64,000 bases of DNA from Volvox africanus (taxonomy: Eukaryota; Chlorophyta; Chlorophyceae; Chlamydomonadales; Volvocaceae): the NCBI GenBank assembly GCA_030268105.1, contig BSDZ01000019.1, positions 2,272,001 through 2,336,000 on the forward strand. Direction: 5' to 3'. The position numbers were made by a program, and so were the translations under genes. Numbering within the stretch: the stretch's first letter is position 1; every line of letters begins with the position of its first letter. Shown one piece after another: positions 35,622-48,635 of the stretch. Under the pieces are notes generated by a model. It did not search any database. It saw only the letters and a list, made by a program, of their open reading frames with translations, and was not told the origin of the DNA.

Positions 35622-38600
35622 TTAGGCTATCTTGCGCTTCTTTTTGCCCGCAAGAGGGACTGCTGTCGTAGCAATGATGCGGGGTTTGCTATCGTGCTCT
35701 AATGTCCTCCGAGTGGCCATTGCGGCACTAGCCTTTGCGGGGCCCAGCACTGCAACCGGCTCTGCAGCTGCGGCTCTGTGGTCCTGACGTCCTGTGGCAA
35801 CGTCGTTTTTGTTGCCTTTCGCCGACTCTTGGCAGCTAGTGAAGGCCAATATTGCACGCTCGTACTGTAGCACGCCACTACCACCATTCGGCATGGACCC
35901 GAGCTGTTGGGCTGCAGCGGCTGACCGCTTTGTCCTCTGCAGCCAGACAGGCCAAGGAAAGGTCCTTGTAGTGCGCGTTCGGTGGACAAGGAATGGATGC
36001 ACACGGAAAAAGACGAAACTCTCCATGATCATGCTCGTCGCATGATGTCTGGAGCAGCAGCCGGAGAAAGTCTCACAACTGGTTTGAAAGCCATTCTCTG
36101 AATGTGTTGCCAGTGCACGCAGGAACGGTTCAGCGCACAAACAGCCATCGTGCATAGAGGGTCACATAAAGGGCAGTGCGCGCCAAAGGGTGGAGACGAA
36201 GCGATATGGCCCCACGGTGTTGGAACGAAACCCGCTGCACTTTGGTTCCCGTCGAATATTCGGTCCGGAATCTTATGGACGTAGGCAAACCCAATTTTGA
36301 ACCATGATGCAAGTACAGATGAAACTCACGGACCTGTCGATTGGGGTCGCTGGCCGCTCCCAAACGCCTCTGGATTTGGACCAGCAGATCTAGCAGCTTC
36401 CGTTGCGCTGCGGGCCCACCGCCTCGCATCCCCTCCGCTGGTACCTTCGCAGGGCCCCCTGTGCACGTGTTTGGCTCGGCGGCGGCGCCGCAGCTTGCAG
36501 CCGCTTCACTCGGCCCTTCGGCCGTAGAAGCGCCTGCTACATGTTTGTACCGCAACACGAAGTCACGGAGCACCTGCACGGCGCCTGGTGTAAAGCCCTC
36601 CAGAATCCATGGATCGCGCAAAACGGCCTGCGCCAGTTAGATTCAGAGTGAAGCAACCGGGGTTTCGAAATCTCGGGTTTAATGTTCGCGGCTACCGTAA
36701 ATCTGGCATCTGGCATCTGGCACGGTCCCGTTCAACCTTTTTAAAGATCCATGAGACTTGTGTGCGTCTAACGACAGGCCGTCATGCCCTTTAACAGCAG
36801 AAGTGCGGGAAACTACAGGCGAAACCGAAGAGGCCATCCCTTACTGTCAGCCGACTTGTATTACCGGGCATCTTGTGTTTTGACGATGCGCGGATTTAGA
36901 GGGGGAATGAAGCGGTAAACAGACCATAGATGCTTCCCACAAGGTTGTCTACGATGCCGTACGTATGGCATAAGTTTTTATGTTTTTCCGTGAATATTCT
37001 TTGACCTTTTGTCTCCAGAAAGTCCCTGTGATAAAGCGCGGCGCACCTGCAGCTGAGGAACCATGACAATCAGAGCTCGCGCGGAAGGAATTATCTGCCG
37101 CAGCAGAAGCAGGGCAGCCATGAAGGAGTTCGCAGCGTCGGTCGACTTGGCGGCGCCACCTCCGCTGCTATCCAAGAGCTCTGAGGCTTTGGACATAACA
37201 CCCGCTTTGGACATGGCACTCGCACTGCCTGAAGTGGCGACAACTTCGGCCGGTATGTCCCCCTCGACGTCGCCGCCTGAGGCCATCGTGGCGGCAGTGG
37301 TTACGCCGGCCGAGTCTGTATCTCTCCCGTCGCCGCTGCAGACCATTTGTAGCACAGGGAGCGCAAGGTGGTCGCTGACAAAGTCCTCGGGACGCAGCAT
37401 TGACGGCAGGGGATTTTCGGCGTCAACACTGGAGGTGATGGTGTTCGTGTTCGTGTTCGTGACCATACAGGGTGCGCCAGTTGCCGCCAGCGCCTCCGAA
37501 ACCAGCCGCAAGCGCAGCGGGCCTGGACAGTTTCGCAGTAGGGCCAGTGCTGTTGGGATGCGTGCGTGGGTGTTCGCTGCCGAATTGCAGCCACTCCTGT
37601 TGTTGTGTTTATTACCTAATACGGAGTTGCTCCTCAGCAGCAGGGAGGCCGCCTGCAGGGCTACCTGCGAGACGGAGCGGAAAACAGCCCCTCACAAATG
37701 TGTAAGTTACCCGTATCTTAGCTCTCAAACCAACCTAGGGTGAAAATCCTGGTTGTAGACAATATATTTCATAGTTGCAGCTTGGGACTGGCGTTGACCT
37801 TACCTGGCACCCTAGCAGGCCATGCCGCGGGTAATGCGGCGAGGTGATGGCGACAACCACTCCCCGCCTGCGATTTCCCGAGGCACAATAACTCTTCCTG
37901 CCATGAGTGCGGAAAACCCTATCACCCCTTGTAAACGCACAACTCGCCCCATAATGAAGCGGCCTGCACGTCTTATTATCAGCTGGTGGAGCTCCACGCT
38001 TCATGTTCCATAGCTGCGTCCCCATAACTACATATGCCTAATGCCGCAGTGACCTCTTCTCAACCCAGTTGCTGCAACATCCACCTACCTGCTTGCGGAG
38101 ACGTCCGCGTGCAAGCGTGAGGCACATCGCCAGCGTACGATAGGTCATCGCCGACCACTGCAATCGACCCATGGCCTGCAGACGGCAATAGCAGCCTACC
38201 GCCGTCGGCAGTAACGCAGCCAGGACGCCATCATGGTGACAGAGGCTATGGGTGCACCTCAGGCAATGCAACGAAGACTTCTGCTCCCGCTGCCGCTCCT
38301 GATTGTCTTTGGTTTGGTCGTCCACGTGCTCCGCTTGCTCCTTGCCATCTTGTTTACGGCTGGAAAGCCCATTTGCATTTTCGTGTCGCCGCCACTGCTG
38401 CTTCCCTTTACCAATATCGCATTCAGGCTCAGCACTGTTTTCAGCCGTTGGCGCTCCAGCCCCAGCCCCAGCCCCAGCCCCAGCCTCAGCCCCAGCCCCA
38501 GCCCCAGCCCCAGCCCCAGTCTCGGATCCAAGACCGGCCCAATCCTCAAGTGCAGCTTGAATCAGTTCCTCCATGAGACGCACCAGCTGGCGGTGGCGGC

Positions 38601-39847
38601 CGGGATCGCGGTGGATGAGGTCGTGGGCAACCGCGAGGGCCTCACACACCAGGCGCACGGGTCGGCCCCTCCACTCCGCCAACAGTCCTTCCAACACCGC
38701 ACCGTGCGCGTCCGACAGACGGTGAGATAACACAAATAGGCGACCCAGGGCACGCAGGGCAAGGACCTGTATCGGTCATCTGTCAGTCCAGTGAGATGCT
38801 GACACGGGGCTTTGATGGGCGTAGCTAGGAGCGCAGGAGCTCGCGAGGATATTGCAAACGGGTCACATCATTAGGCTGAAGAGTCGCCGTCATGCAAGTG
38901 CAAAGACGTAGAAATGGTCTTAAAAATTAGGGTGATTGGGTCCTGCAAAGCTCTGCAAGGCTTAAGCTGGAAGGCCCTTGTCCTGGGAAATGCTGCTTTT
39001 GCTTTTCCCTAAAATTTCCTTAAAATGCGACCCTCACAGTGACGGCACGGCACATGTTGTGTACGATTTGCACTTCCATGCCGTGACATCCTAGTGACCC
39101 TCCAAACGAGATCGCCTTAAACTAACCTGAAGTTGCACCGGTGGTTGTCCAGCGGTGCATGACCCAAAATCTGAATATCCGCCTTGATACTTGTTGTCCT
39201 TGGCACCCGTGTCAGCATTCGCATCTATGGGCTTGCTGTCATGGACTCCTGCAGCCATTCCTGGCTTCGGCAGTATTGCCAAAAGGGCAGGTGCGTGTGT
39301 GGCGGGCGCAGAAGATTCCATGAGGCGGTCCAGCATCCTCTGCGCGGCCTCCCTGCAGCCCCGGGTCTCCTCCGTCTCCCGCATGTAGTCATCATCCTCG
39401 TCCACCGCGTCCTCGTCCCTTTTGCCGCTGGCCGGCTCCAGCCCCTCATCCCCCCTTTTATCGCCCTGGTCGGGTGGCAACGCATCTATAACCTTATGGT
39501 GCCTGCCGTTGACATCCCCAGCGGCGTCATTTGCATCGGCGTCGTGGCGTTTGGCAGGCACTGGTGCTGTGGCGGCATCGCTGCCGCCATCACCACGCCG
39601 CGCCTCATGCAGGCGGTCGATGAAGGCCTCCCGCTCGTATTCATAGAACCGGGTCATATGGGCCAGCAATATCAGGTAGCGCGGCACCACAGCTGGCGGC
39701 CTGGGGCGGCTCCTTAGCTGGTGCTGACCAGGGATAGCGGAAGGGGGTTGCCAGGGCATCCGCAATGTGTCCGCCACTGCTGGGGTGTGAGCGCCACCTT
39801 CGGTGCCGGCACAGCCGCCGTCGGCACTGCCTTGTTGACAATCCGTG

Positions 39848-39888
<41 letters not shown>

Positions 39889-42800
39889 TTGCCTCATAGC
39901 CTCGAGCGCGGCTCGGAGGTGGCGGCTGAAAACGGGAGCGGAGCCTGGGCATCTGCACAGTACCTGATGGAGGTTAATGGGATGCGCAATGTGGGGGACT
40001 TGGGTTATGTAATGCGAGACGGCGCACTGGCACAGATGCTATCCGTACACGACTTTGCTCCTCCTCCTCCTCCTCCTCCTCCTCCCGGGCTAAGCATGCG
40101 ACGAAATTCGAGTTTGTTTCTCCTCAAGCTAGTCAGGTGGAATGAAGGTACGGCACACCAGAGCACAGCGCTCCCGACCCCTTATTGGCTCAGTACGTTC
40201 AAGTTCACGTCCACGTTTACGTTCGCGGGCGGCATGACAGAATGACAGGATCACAGACTGGCAGGATGACAGTTATTGGTTTCCATGACGTCCCTGGCAA
40301 CCAGCCTTCCTACGGGCGGATGGAGCCGTCCATCGCGGCAGCTGCCATTGCTCCGTAAGCCACGACGGGTATTTCACAACGCAGCCATTTGTCTGCTTCA
40401 TTCCCCTCCCTCAGTCCAACTGACTATTTAATGTAATGTGACGTGAAGGGCAAAGAATGCTTGCATGAGCTAAACCTCAACACAAGCCCCAATAAGTTGA
40501 AATGGGTCCCGCTGAGGTGGGTGCGAGGCCGAGGTGGGTGCGAGCTTTCATATGAGCTTAAGCAATGCGAGTGCACCTGGGGAAGCTTCTCCCGGGCGGG
40601 TCCACCGCCGTCAGCGGCCCCGGCGCTTCAACCCCACCCGTTACCCCATACCAGTCACCAGTCACAACATACACCTACAGCGTATGAAGCATCGACTGCA
40701 GACAAACTGCCGTGCAACAGAATCCGAGGGATGGCACAATCCAAGTACGACAGCACTGTCCGGCCCACGTCCTCACTACTATTCAGATCCAGGCGGGGAA
40801 CTGCGGACGAAGCGGCGCTGTCCACCTGGCCACCTCGATGCACCGAGCCGCCATCACCACTAACAGCGCCACCGCTGCCCACGGAGACTCTGGTGCTACC
40901 TCCGCCGCAATTGGCATCCGTATTCATATGGTCGGCAGAATTCAGCTCCTGTCCCAGAGACGCGCTACAGTTCCGCCGCCTTGGCGCAATAGCAGCAAAC
41001 GGTCCTGGCATGGATAGGCCCGTCTCCAGCAGACGTAGGGCCCACAGCAAGCAGCCCTTACGCTCCAGCTCCAACCACGCGAAGGCATCACTTGCGTCTG
41101 AGATCTGACGTAGGTGCTGCATTTCCTCCTCTCCCACCTTTCCCTCCTCCTCCTCCTGCTGGTGGTGGTGGTGGTAGCGCTGCGGCTGTTCGGGCGGGGT
41201 CTCTGCCAACAAGGTCTCCATTACGTCCAATACAATCGCCAACTCCGCCGAACATCTCGTAATGTCGGTGTTGTCCCGCGGGTCACGAATGACCCCAGCG
41301 GGACTCGGAAGGGCCTCATCCGGAAGCAGCTCCACGCCGCTGCAGCCGGCAGCACCTCCAGCGCCTGGAAGGGGCCCTTCGGGTCTCTTACCAGCGGTCG
41401 CGGTCGCGGTCGCGGTTGCGGCTGTGTGGGGGCCTCTCTGGCGGCCTTCTGCCCCGAAAGGAAGAGGTGCAACAGCGCCGGAGCTGGAGCCTGGGCCGGT
41501 TCCCGCAGCCACCTGCTTCGGGCCGTAGCGCTGTAGGCCCACCAGCACTGCGAGGGAGGACCCGCACGTGTGTGCGACATACGTGCATGAAGGTGTTCAC
41601 CACCAGAAGCGTCAGCGCCCCTTACAGTGACGATGAGGTTGCACTGGGCTCACGCGAGGCTCAGCTAGTGGAGCAGCCATGTACGGTACATGTAAGGTAG
41701 TGCGCCTTATATAACATTTGTTTTTCGAATGTACTCTAACAAGTAAATGGAGCTCTCTTCCTCGCCCTTCCACACCCGTACCGGCACTCACCTCTCAGCG
41801 CCCTCGCCGCCCGTGCTATGTGAGCGGCTGCAGTCGCCGCCGCAGCTGCTGCTGATAGCCGACGCGCCTGGTCTTCGCCTTCCGCCCCCACGCCTTTTCC
41901 CATACATAGGCTTTCCTCCACTCCCTCCTCCCGTTCCTCGTCCCCTATGGCCTCCCGATCATCCACTTCCACGGCCGCAAGGTACCTGCACAGCTCGCGG
42001 AAAGCCTGCTGCCACAGTGCACAGTGAAGTGAGGTGCCGCCCAACATCATCCCCATGCACCGTGTCCGCGCCTCGTCGTCGTCGCGCGCGGCCTCAGCAG
42101 CTGGACAGCATCCCCAATCAGTTGGCAATTTACTTGGCAATTCGGCAATGGACTGCGAACCGCTGCAGGCCGCGGAGCGGTCATGTGCATGGCCTTTGCC
42201 AACAGGTGCAAGATATCGTACGACAATCTCGTATAGAGGCTTTACAACGTCTGTATTGAAGACTCCTTCAGGACCCACGGTCAACGTAAGGCAGGATGCG
42301 AGCATGCGGCACGTGCTGGGGCTCATGTGTATAACAGCAGCTGGCAGGGCGCCGTCTTCGCAATCCCTGCTAGCTCTGCCCGCCGCCGCCTCGCTCGCCG
42401 TTGTCGATGTGTTCCCTTTATGCAGTCCAGGAGCCTGGGGCAGAAGCAGTGAGAGGAGCGCTTCCGAATGCATCGCGCCGCACATTGCCGCCACCACCTG
42501 CTGCAACAACTGCACACGTAATTGGGAGCAAGCAGAGGATTTAGGCCAGTGGCTGTATTATAGACGTGCTGTACTTCAGATTCTGGATCCGAGGCGCATC
42601 GATCCAGACGCATGAGAGATGTGAACAGCATGGCCGCGGAGGGAGAAATGGGAAGGTAATATATAATACGTTTTCATTACGTTTTATTGTGAGGGAAATG
42701 AGTGCGACTGGAATAACTCATAAAGCCCAGCGAGAGCCCCGACGTGACGCGATCATGCAGTGACCAGGAAGCTCCCCACTCCCTCAACAAGCGACATGCA

Positions 42801-45800
42801 AGCATAAACGCAGTGGGTTATGCACCTACGAGGCAAGCGCTTCCGTGTGTATGCATGTGTGTGTGTATGCGTGTGTGTGTGTATGCGTGTGTGTGTGTAT
42901 GCGTGTGTGTGTGTATGCGTGTGTGTGTGTGTGTGTGTCTGTGTGTGCAACCAGCAGGCATAAAAATCCTGCTGTAAGTCATCATGACCACGGCATGTTG
43001 CCCGCCAACATGTCGATCGTCGCAGTCATGACTGCAGCGTGAAAAGCCGGGCCACCATACTCGTACGATGTACGGAAAGAGGTAGACGAGCAGACGCGTT
43101 GGAGGAAAGGTGCGTCACAGGCGCCCAGGTCTGACCCTGGGGTTATGCCGTACGCACCTGCGTATTTCCTTCATCATACAGGGGTGAGCCGTACGTTGCA
43201 TCCAGCAACACGCACAACTCCGAAAGGCACCAGCGCGCCACGATGCTTGCCAGTCGGGAAGGCCGACATTGCATCGGCGTCCGTTCTACTGCTCCCCGCT
43301 TTAGCCGCGGCCCTGTGGGCGGTCCCAACTCGTTGCTTGCTATGGCAGGGAAACTCAGCAGCTCCAGAACCAGCTGCAGAGCTCGAGTACGGCACGTCCG
43401 GGTGCGATCGAGCAACCTGCAGGGCGAGGTACAGCACGATGCGATGCGGAGGGGGGGGGCGAGAAGACGAATAAACGAGACATGATACTGCCGTGGTAGA
43501 GATGTCGCTGTAAAGCACGATTTGACTAACCTCCGGGACGGTGGAGGACGATGTCTAGGTCCGTCCCGGAGGTAAGCAATCATGAATTATAATAATCATG
43601 AATTATAATAATCATGAATTATGAAACCAGCTCACCTAAATAGCTATAGCTTGGTTTAACTTTAAGCTCGGTCTTTTGATCAATATTATGATCACTTTTA
43701 ACATTCACGTTTGAGCTTTAAACAGGTAGCGGTGATGGCCGCTGTAGTTCACAATTCGGAGAGCAGTGCGGTGCGGCAAAACTGAGTCCATGCGGCGTGG
43801 CAGCAGACCCGTAGGCCTCCCCGCGTCTTGCTGGTAGGACTCAGGGAGGGATGTTGGGGTGTTTGTGTGTTTGTGTGTGTTTCCCGACTGCAGACAATAT
43901 GAAAGGTATGTGGTCGCTTAGGGAAGCCTATCAGCCCAACCTGAGCCCACTGCGACAACCTGTGCCCATCCAGCAGTCTTCGAGCAACCGCGGAGCAGCA
44001 GCAGGTCTCAGCTGTCCCCTAACGCAGCCTTGCTTGTTTGCAATACCACCTAGACCCGGGGCCGACGACACAGGCTCGCGCGCAGGGCCCATTGCTCCAC
44101 ACCTGGCTTTGAGTGCCGGCAGCAGCAGTCCCCGGATGACTGCTTGCCCGCCTAGATGGCCGCTCACGCCACCGATACCTTCAACCAGCTCAGGCGTGGC
44201 GTCATCGGCAATCCTCCGGGCTCCTGGCAGACGCACTGCTGCAGTGGGGCGGGGCTCACAGGGCCCCAGTGCTGTCCCAGCCCTCCCCGCCATCGTCCCG
44301 CCCTCAGAAGCATCCGCTTCAACCTCCGCCAGTCGGGTCAGGCTCCCTAAGCAGGACGAGATATGGCTCAGGGAGCGGCACCTGATCGTGGCATCAGCGT
44401 CGCAACAGCCTGCGGTGTGACAGGAAGATGACGTGGAAAGTTATAGAAGAAGGTTCTAAACCTTTTCATGTCCTCACCTCGCCCCTCACCTCGCCTCGCT
44501 GCACAATTTCGCCCCTCACCTCGCTTCGCTGCACGATTTTGTCCCTCGACGAGCAACCAATAATTTATTTGCGATCGCTTCCCCGGGTCAGGACACTTCC
44601 TGGGGACTCTGGGATCAGGCTTCCATGGCTTGCAAGGACCCATCTACCACTCACCCTGGATTAGCACGGCCACACCAACTGCCACAGCAGCCTGTGCGTT
44701 GACGTCGGCGCTTCGTTCCCCGACAGCGCCGCCAATGCCCACTTGGTAATCCGACGGCGCCGCCGCATTGGCGTCGTGGGTTCTTTCTTGGGCCATGACT
44801 GCTGCCAGATCAAGCAGGGACTTGCGGCAAATTCCAGAGAAGGCGGTAAACCCAGGAGATAGAATCTGTCGACCCGCGGGTCAGGAAGAAATGTATGGCC
44901 GCATGTTTTCTGCCGTCGATTTCGTTACGGCGTGATTGAAACCGAATGTCCTCCAATAACGCACCGTTTTTTCGGACTGGGAGACACCCAATATGTACAC
45001 GCAAGTAGTAATAATAGTAACAGAAATAATCATAATAATAGTAATGATGATGATGATGATAATAATAACAATGCTAATAACAATGCTAGTAATAATAATA
45101 GTAATAATAATAACAATAATAATCATAATAATCATACTCATAATAATCATACCCATACTCATCATAATCATAATCATAATCATAATCATAATCATAATTA
45201 TAATAGTAGTAGTACGCAGGCCGCAGCCTGGCGTGTGTTAAGGGGCCGTGGAAATGAGGGGTTGCACTGCCTCCCCTCCTGCATGTCCGCACTACCGGAA
45301 GGCAAGTGTCCACATCTACCGAGGACTTGCACCACACGCACCTGCAGCACCGCCGCCGCCACCGGCACCGAGTCGAGCTGCGCAGCTGCCATACAAACCG
45401 CTTGAATGAGCACCTCTGACAGCAGGCGCCTCAGTTGCACCTCCTCCCCATCGGCCCCACCTGCTGAATGCATTTCGACCCGAGGACGCTTTGCCCGTCC
45501 GCAGGTGCTGGTGCCTCGGTTGCTGCCGTCCGGCGTCGCAGCCATTAGGGAGCACGCGAGCAGTAGCCTGGAGGCTTTTTCTCCGCCGCTAGGGTCTCGA
45601 TCAAAAGCCAGCAGTGCGGCCTCTGCCAACGTGGCGGCCAGGTTGGCACCACCATTGGCCCCACCCGCCATTGCGCTGGCTCCTGCGAACGCACCGCCGA
45701 ACCCACCGCCGCCGCTGTTGCGGGCAGCAGCGGATCTCGCTGACGGGTTGAAGTCCCTGGCCGCCTTGACGAGCTCCACAAGCAACTCTCTCAGGTTGTA

Positions 45801-47357
45801 GCTGCATCTTACTCCCCCGGCACCTGTGGGGTCCCTGCCAAAGGTAAGCTGCTGCTGCATCTGGCACGGCGTCTCCTCCGGACCGGGCTGACTAGCCCTC
45901 AGCTCGCGGCAGTGTTGTTGCCAGGCTGCGCTGCACAGCAAGCCTGTTTCCGATGGTGCCCATCAGGACGAAATTAGTGCAGGAACTCCCAGATACGACG
46001 GCACCTCCCATCATGGAGATAGGTACATGAATATATAAATAACCAAAAGATATAAGAGATACCATCTACAATTTCTAGACCAGGTAATAACAGCGGTAGC
46101 AATCAGCGCCAAGTGAAGAGCGGCCACGTATTTTTAGTCAATGGCCACATTGTTACTGCTGAAAGGGATGTGCGCGAGGAGCCAGGGAAGGGTGCTACAA
46201 ACAGCCAGCAGCTTTCCCAACCATACGCTCGTGCATTCGGTTGCTGATTCTGCTTACCGTCTTTGCGCCACCACGGGGGACGTTCGCGTCCAGAGCAACG
46301 AGTGACATCCTCATGGTGGTCGATCCCATCTAAGACGGGCCGATGTTCCATCACACCACCGCCAAACCGTCCGATGCCTTCACCTGACCGATTTTCGAAA
46401 CCTCTCTACACCAGGACCCGTTCGATCCTCAACCCAACGGATCCGCTTGCCCCATAACGGCTGCCTCCGTGCCCTTACCCCGCCCGCTTAAATTCTTGAC
46501 GCTGCCCTTACCTGCCATATGCTCCCGAAACAGCGCATATGCCTCCCGCTGCGCCGCTGGCGGCTTAGCGGGTAGCCGCGGCACCCAGAGCAGCAGTGAG
46601 CTGACCAACAACTGGGGAACCAGGCGCGTAGTGCTCGTGTTCATGATTGTGTTTTAATGTACTGACACATACAAGCCAAATTTGGCGCAGGCGGGAGTAA
46701 GTCCGGTCATGAAGTCCAACAAGAGAGATGCGGCGGGCCAGGATGAGACGCAGCGACATGGCAGCAAGGGAAGGAGGGAGACGGCGCCGGTGCGGTTCGG
46801 CCTCCCTGCGTCATCGCTACCGGTACTGCACTTCCCCGGCCATGCACCCCCCAATCCAATGTAGTCGCTCAAGCACATCCCCCGGGCCGCCCAAGGCCCA
46901 TTCTCCTCCCACCCTCCACAACTCCCTTTATTCAGCCCCGCCCTCTGCAACTCCCTCCATTCACCCACGTCCTCCACAACTCCTTCATTCAGCCCCGCCC
47001 TCTGCAACTCCTTCGCCCCCGCCCTCGCACCTCTGTGACTGCTCTAGCCTCCATAGCGGAGCTGAACTTTAACCGGTGCACCCACACCAGTTGACCTAGA
47101 TCATCAAGGCAGCCAGCCGCGTGTTGCAATGCCTTAGCCCTGGCGTCAACGCTTCCCGAGTCCAGGGCACGGGCCAACCGGTCCCCTCCCGCACTTGACC
47201 AGACACCTGGTTTTCCGCCTTCTCGGCTGCCGACCCGCTTACCACCCTGCCGGGCCCGCCCTCGGCCGCTGCGTCCTCGCACACTGCAGCCGCTGCGGTC
47301 TCCGGCAGGCCTGCCGGCAGCGACCGGGTTTCCTCGTCCGCGATTGTCAGCAGCCAA
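35622..47357 (-). CDS. FANCI: FANCI-like DNA crosslink-repair protein
   Basis: FANCI forms the ID2 clamp with FANCD2 in interstrand-crosslink repair. Thirteen in-phase exons: 47357(?)-47088, 46611-46512, 45943-45342, 44865-44655, 44409-43941, 43416-43158, 42509-41792, 41547-40679, 39963-39127, 38766-38089, 37664-37047, 36627-36334, 35936-35622. They give roughly 2,080 residues, longer than animal FANCI because of polyQ (39850-39893), Gly-Ala (38455-38520) and Ala-rich inserts. The helical-solenoid segments follow FANCI order: LLVSSLLLWVPRLPAKPP; ASRLLLACSLMA with LLSEVLIQAVCMA; AQAAVAVGVAVLIQG; TRALQLVLELLSF; ARWCLSELCVLLDAT; LASCLTLTVGPEGVFNTDVV; YLILLAHMTRFYEYEREAFI; LVCEALAVAHDLIHRD; VLRDFVLRYKHVAG. 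The C-terminus is a basic KKKRKIA, like the nuclear tail of FANCI. The identification rests on remembered patterns rather than an alignment. The start codon and first exon are uncertain. Confidence 0.55.
42848..42949. repeat. GTGTGTGTATGC microsatellite in FANCI-like intron
   Basis: A 14-base unit (gtgtgtgtgtatgc) is repeated about four times and followed by pure GT. It lies in intron 42510-43157. Confidence 0.85.
43530..43572. repeat. 12-bp inverted repeat in FANCI-like intron
   Basis: CCTCCGGGACGG (43530-43541) and CCGTCCCGGAGG (43561-43572) are exact inverse complements with a 19-base loop. Confidence 0.85.
43578..43623. repeat. 16-base AT-rich tandem repeat
   Basis: The unit aatcatgaattataat occurs nearly three times, immediately after the inverted repeat. 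It contains the palindrome tcatga. Confidence 0.85.
45006..45213. repeat. AAT/CAT/GAT trinucleotide array in FANCI-like intron
   Basis: About 200 bases of imperfect three-base units (AAT, CAT, GAT, AGT) lie in intron 44866-45341. The array is open on both strands as low-complexity Asn or Ile runs, which are not genes. Confidence 0.9.
46905..47020. repeat. C-rich minisatellite in first FANCI-like intron
   Basis: A segment cctccacaactccctt...ttcagccccgccctctgcaa of roughly 60 bases is duplicated with small changes. Confidence 0.65.
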
Positions 47358-48020
47358 AGAGTCCCCGGCGGCCGATGCTGGGCTGGCTGCCTGCGGGAAG
47401 GTACGAGAAACAACGGACCCACGGGACAGAGGAGCCCACGGGGCCGTAAAACACTTCTGTGTACATAGCTGTAACCATCGCCTTTAAGCTGTTATGTTAT
47501 CTTCTCGGCGCTTTCTGTTCCCTGCAGAAGCTCGGCATCTCGAATCTAAGCTGTCATGCAGGGAGGAACCTTATCACAGTGTGGTTTCATTTGGGTCACC
47601 AGACCCTTGTGGGTTGGTTGCAGCAATGCCGCACAAAGGCAGGGTGTTCTGCGAAAATCAGCTGGCAAACGTGCTTTGTTGCCTTCGGTGCTGATACGGG
47701 CAACGTTCTTAGAAGTAGTACAGTAACGACGGGTTACCGAATCAATCTGAGTCATCAAGTCCCAAGCCGCTGACTGGATGGTTTTGCATTTTATTGTGCC
47801 AGTGACTGTCGTATGTATATGTAAGGTAACAAACACCATGTCGAGTACATACCGCCAAACGGTTCTGGTTACGACGTCAAAGGAGGCCTATCCTTTCGCC
47901 CCATCGACCAGAGTCGTAAAGGAGTTTTCAATTTGGAGAATTAGCGACGTTCATTGTGTTCTGGAACGATACTGTATTAACTGAGCATCTATCCATCATG
48001 TCCGCGGCTTGCCATACAGA

Positions 48021-48635
48021 TCAGAGCGAAACGTAAATCAAAATCCAGACCTCTGTGCGACTCACTAGGATCAACAGCTGCGCCGCGAAAAAGCAAACCA
48101 TTTTAGCGCCTTCCTGTAGTTGCCAGTGCACAGATGGCGCATCGCTCTGGGGCGGGATGTGGCTCTCACGTCGCATGTCCGTCTGCTCCTGGTACAGAGT
48201 TTGATCATTACAAGCATTTTTATCGCGTTGTGGTTGTGGGATACTGTCCCGTTGGTTGTGTTGCCGCGCACGCGGCTGGGACAGCCCTTGCAATTCGTGC
48301 TGGGCTGTCTTGCCGAGAAGCTGACGAAGCTGCTGTAAAGCACGTGATGCTAAGAGCACCAGATTGTTGTGCTCGATCCCATCGCGTAGCGCGCGCCAGA
48401 CGTAGTAGAGTGCAGTGATGGGAGTTTTGCTGGGCCATGCGTGCAGCAGGGTTGGATCCGAACTTGTAGGAATATTTGCAAACCAGGTGGAAATAGCTTC
48501 CGCAGCCGCAGCTGCATTGCCGCATGAAGCGATGTCTGCCAAACTGATAGTGTAAAACTTCGTCGTGCCGCTGCAGCAATTGGTGAGATCGTCCAGGCTG
48601 TGGAACGGGTAAAATACCTGACTGCTGGCCATCAT
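48021..48635 (-). CDS. orphan single-exon protein, 204 residues
   Basis: The protein is not recognised. The ATG is at 48635 (MMASSQVFYPFHSLDDLTNC). The first 120 codons look coding, with mixed composition, a cysteine-containing N-terminus, an Ala-rich helix (CGNAAAAAEAISTWFANIP) and a Leu/Gln-rich helix (LVLLASRALQQLRQLLG). The last third is Gln/Asp-rich and ends in a hydrophobic stretch. There is no signal peptide and no clear splice site. It lies between the 5' end of the FANCI-like gene and metalloproteinase A. Codon bias is weaker than in the spliced genes, so a chance ORF is possible. Confidence 0.38.
   Translation of the reverse strand: MMASSQVFYPFHSLDDLTNCCSGTTKFYTISLADIASCGNAAAAAEAISTWFANIPTSSDPTLLHAWPSKTPITALYYVWRALRDGIEHNNLVLLASRALQQLRQLLGKTAQHELQGLSQPRARQHNQRDSIPQPQRDKNACNDQTLYQEQTDMRRESHIPPQSDAPSVHWQLQEGAKMVCFFAAQLLILVSRTEVWILIYVSL

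Noticed and set aside
37063..37743. A 226-codon plus-strand frame
   Set aside because: It is the complement of the FANCI-like exon 37664-37047, which has in-phase splice sites and the better codon pattern.
44932..45241. Asn-, Ile- and Tyr/Asp-rich frames on both strands
   Set aside because: They are translations of the AAT/CAT trinucleotide array in a FANCI-like intron.
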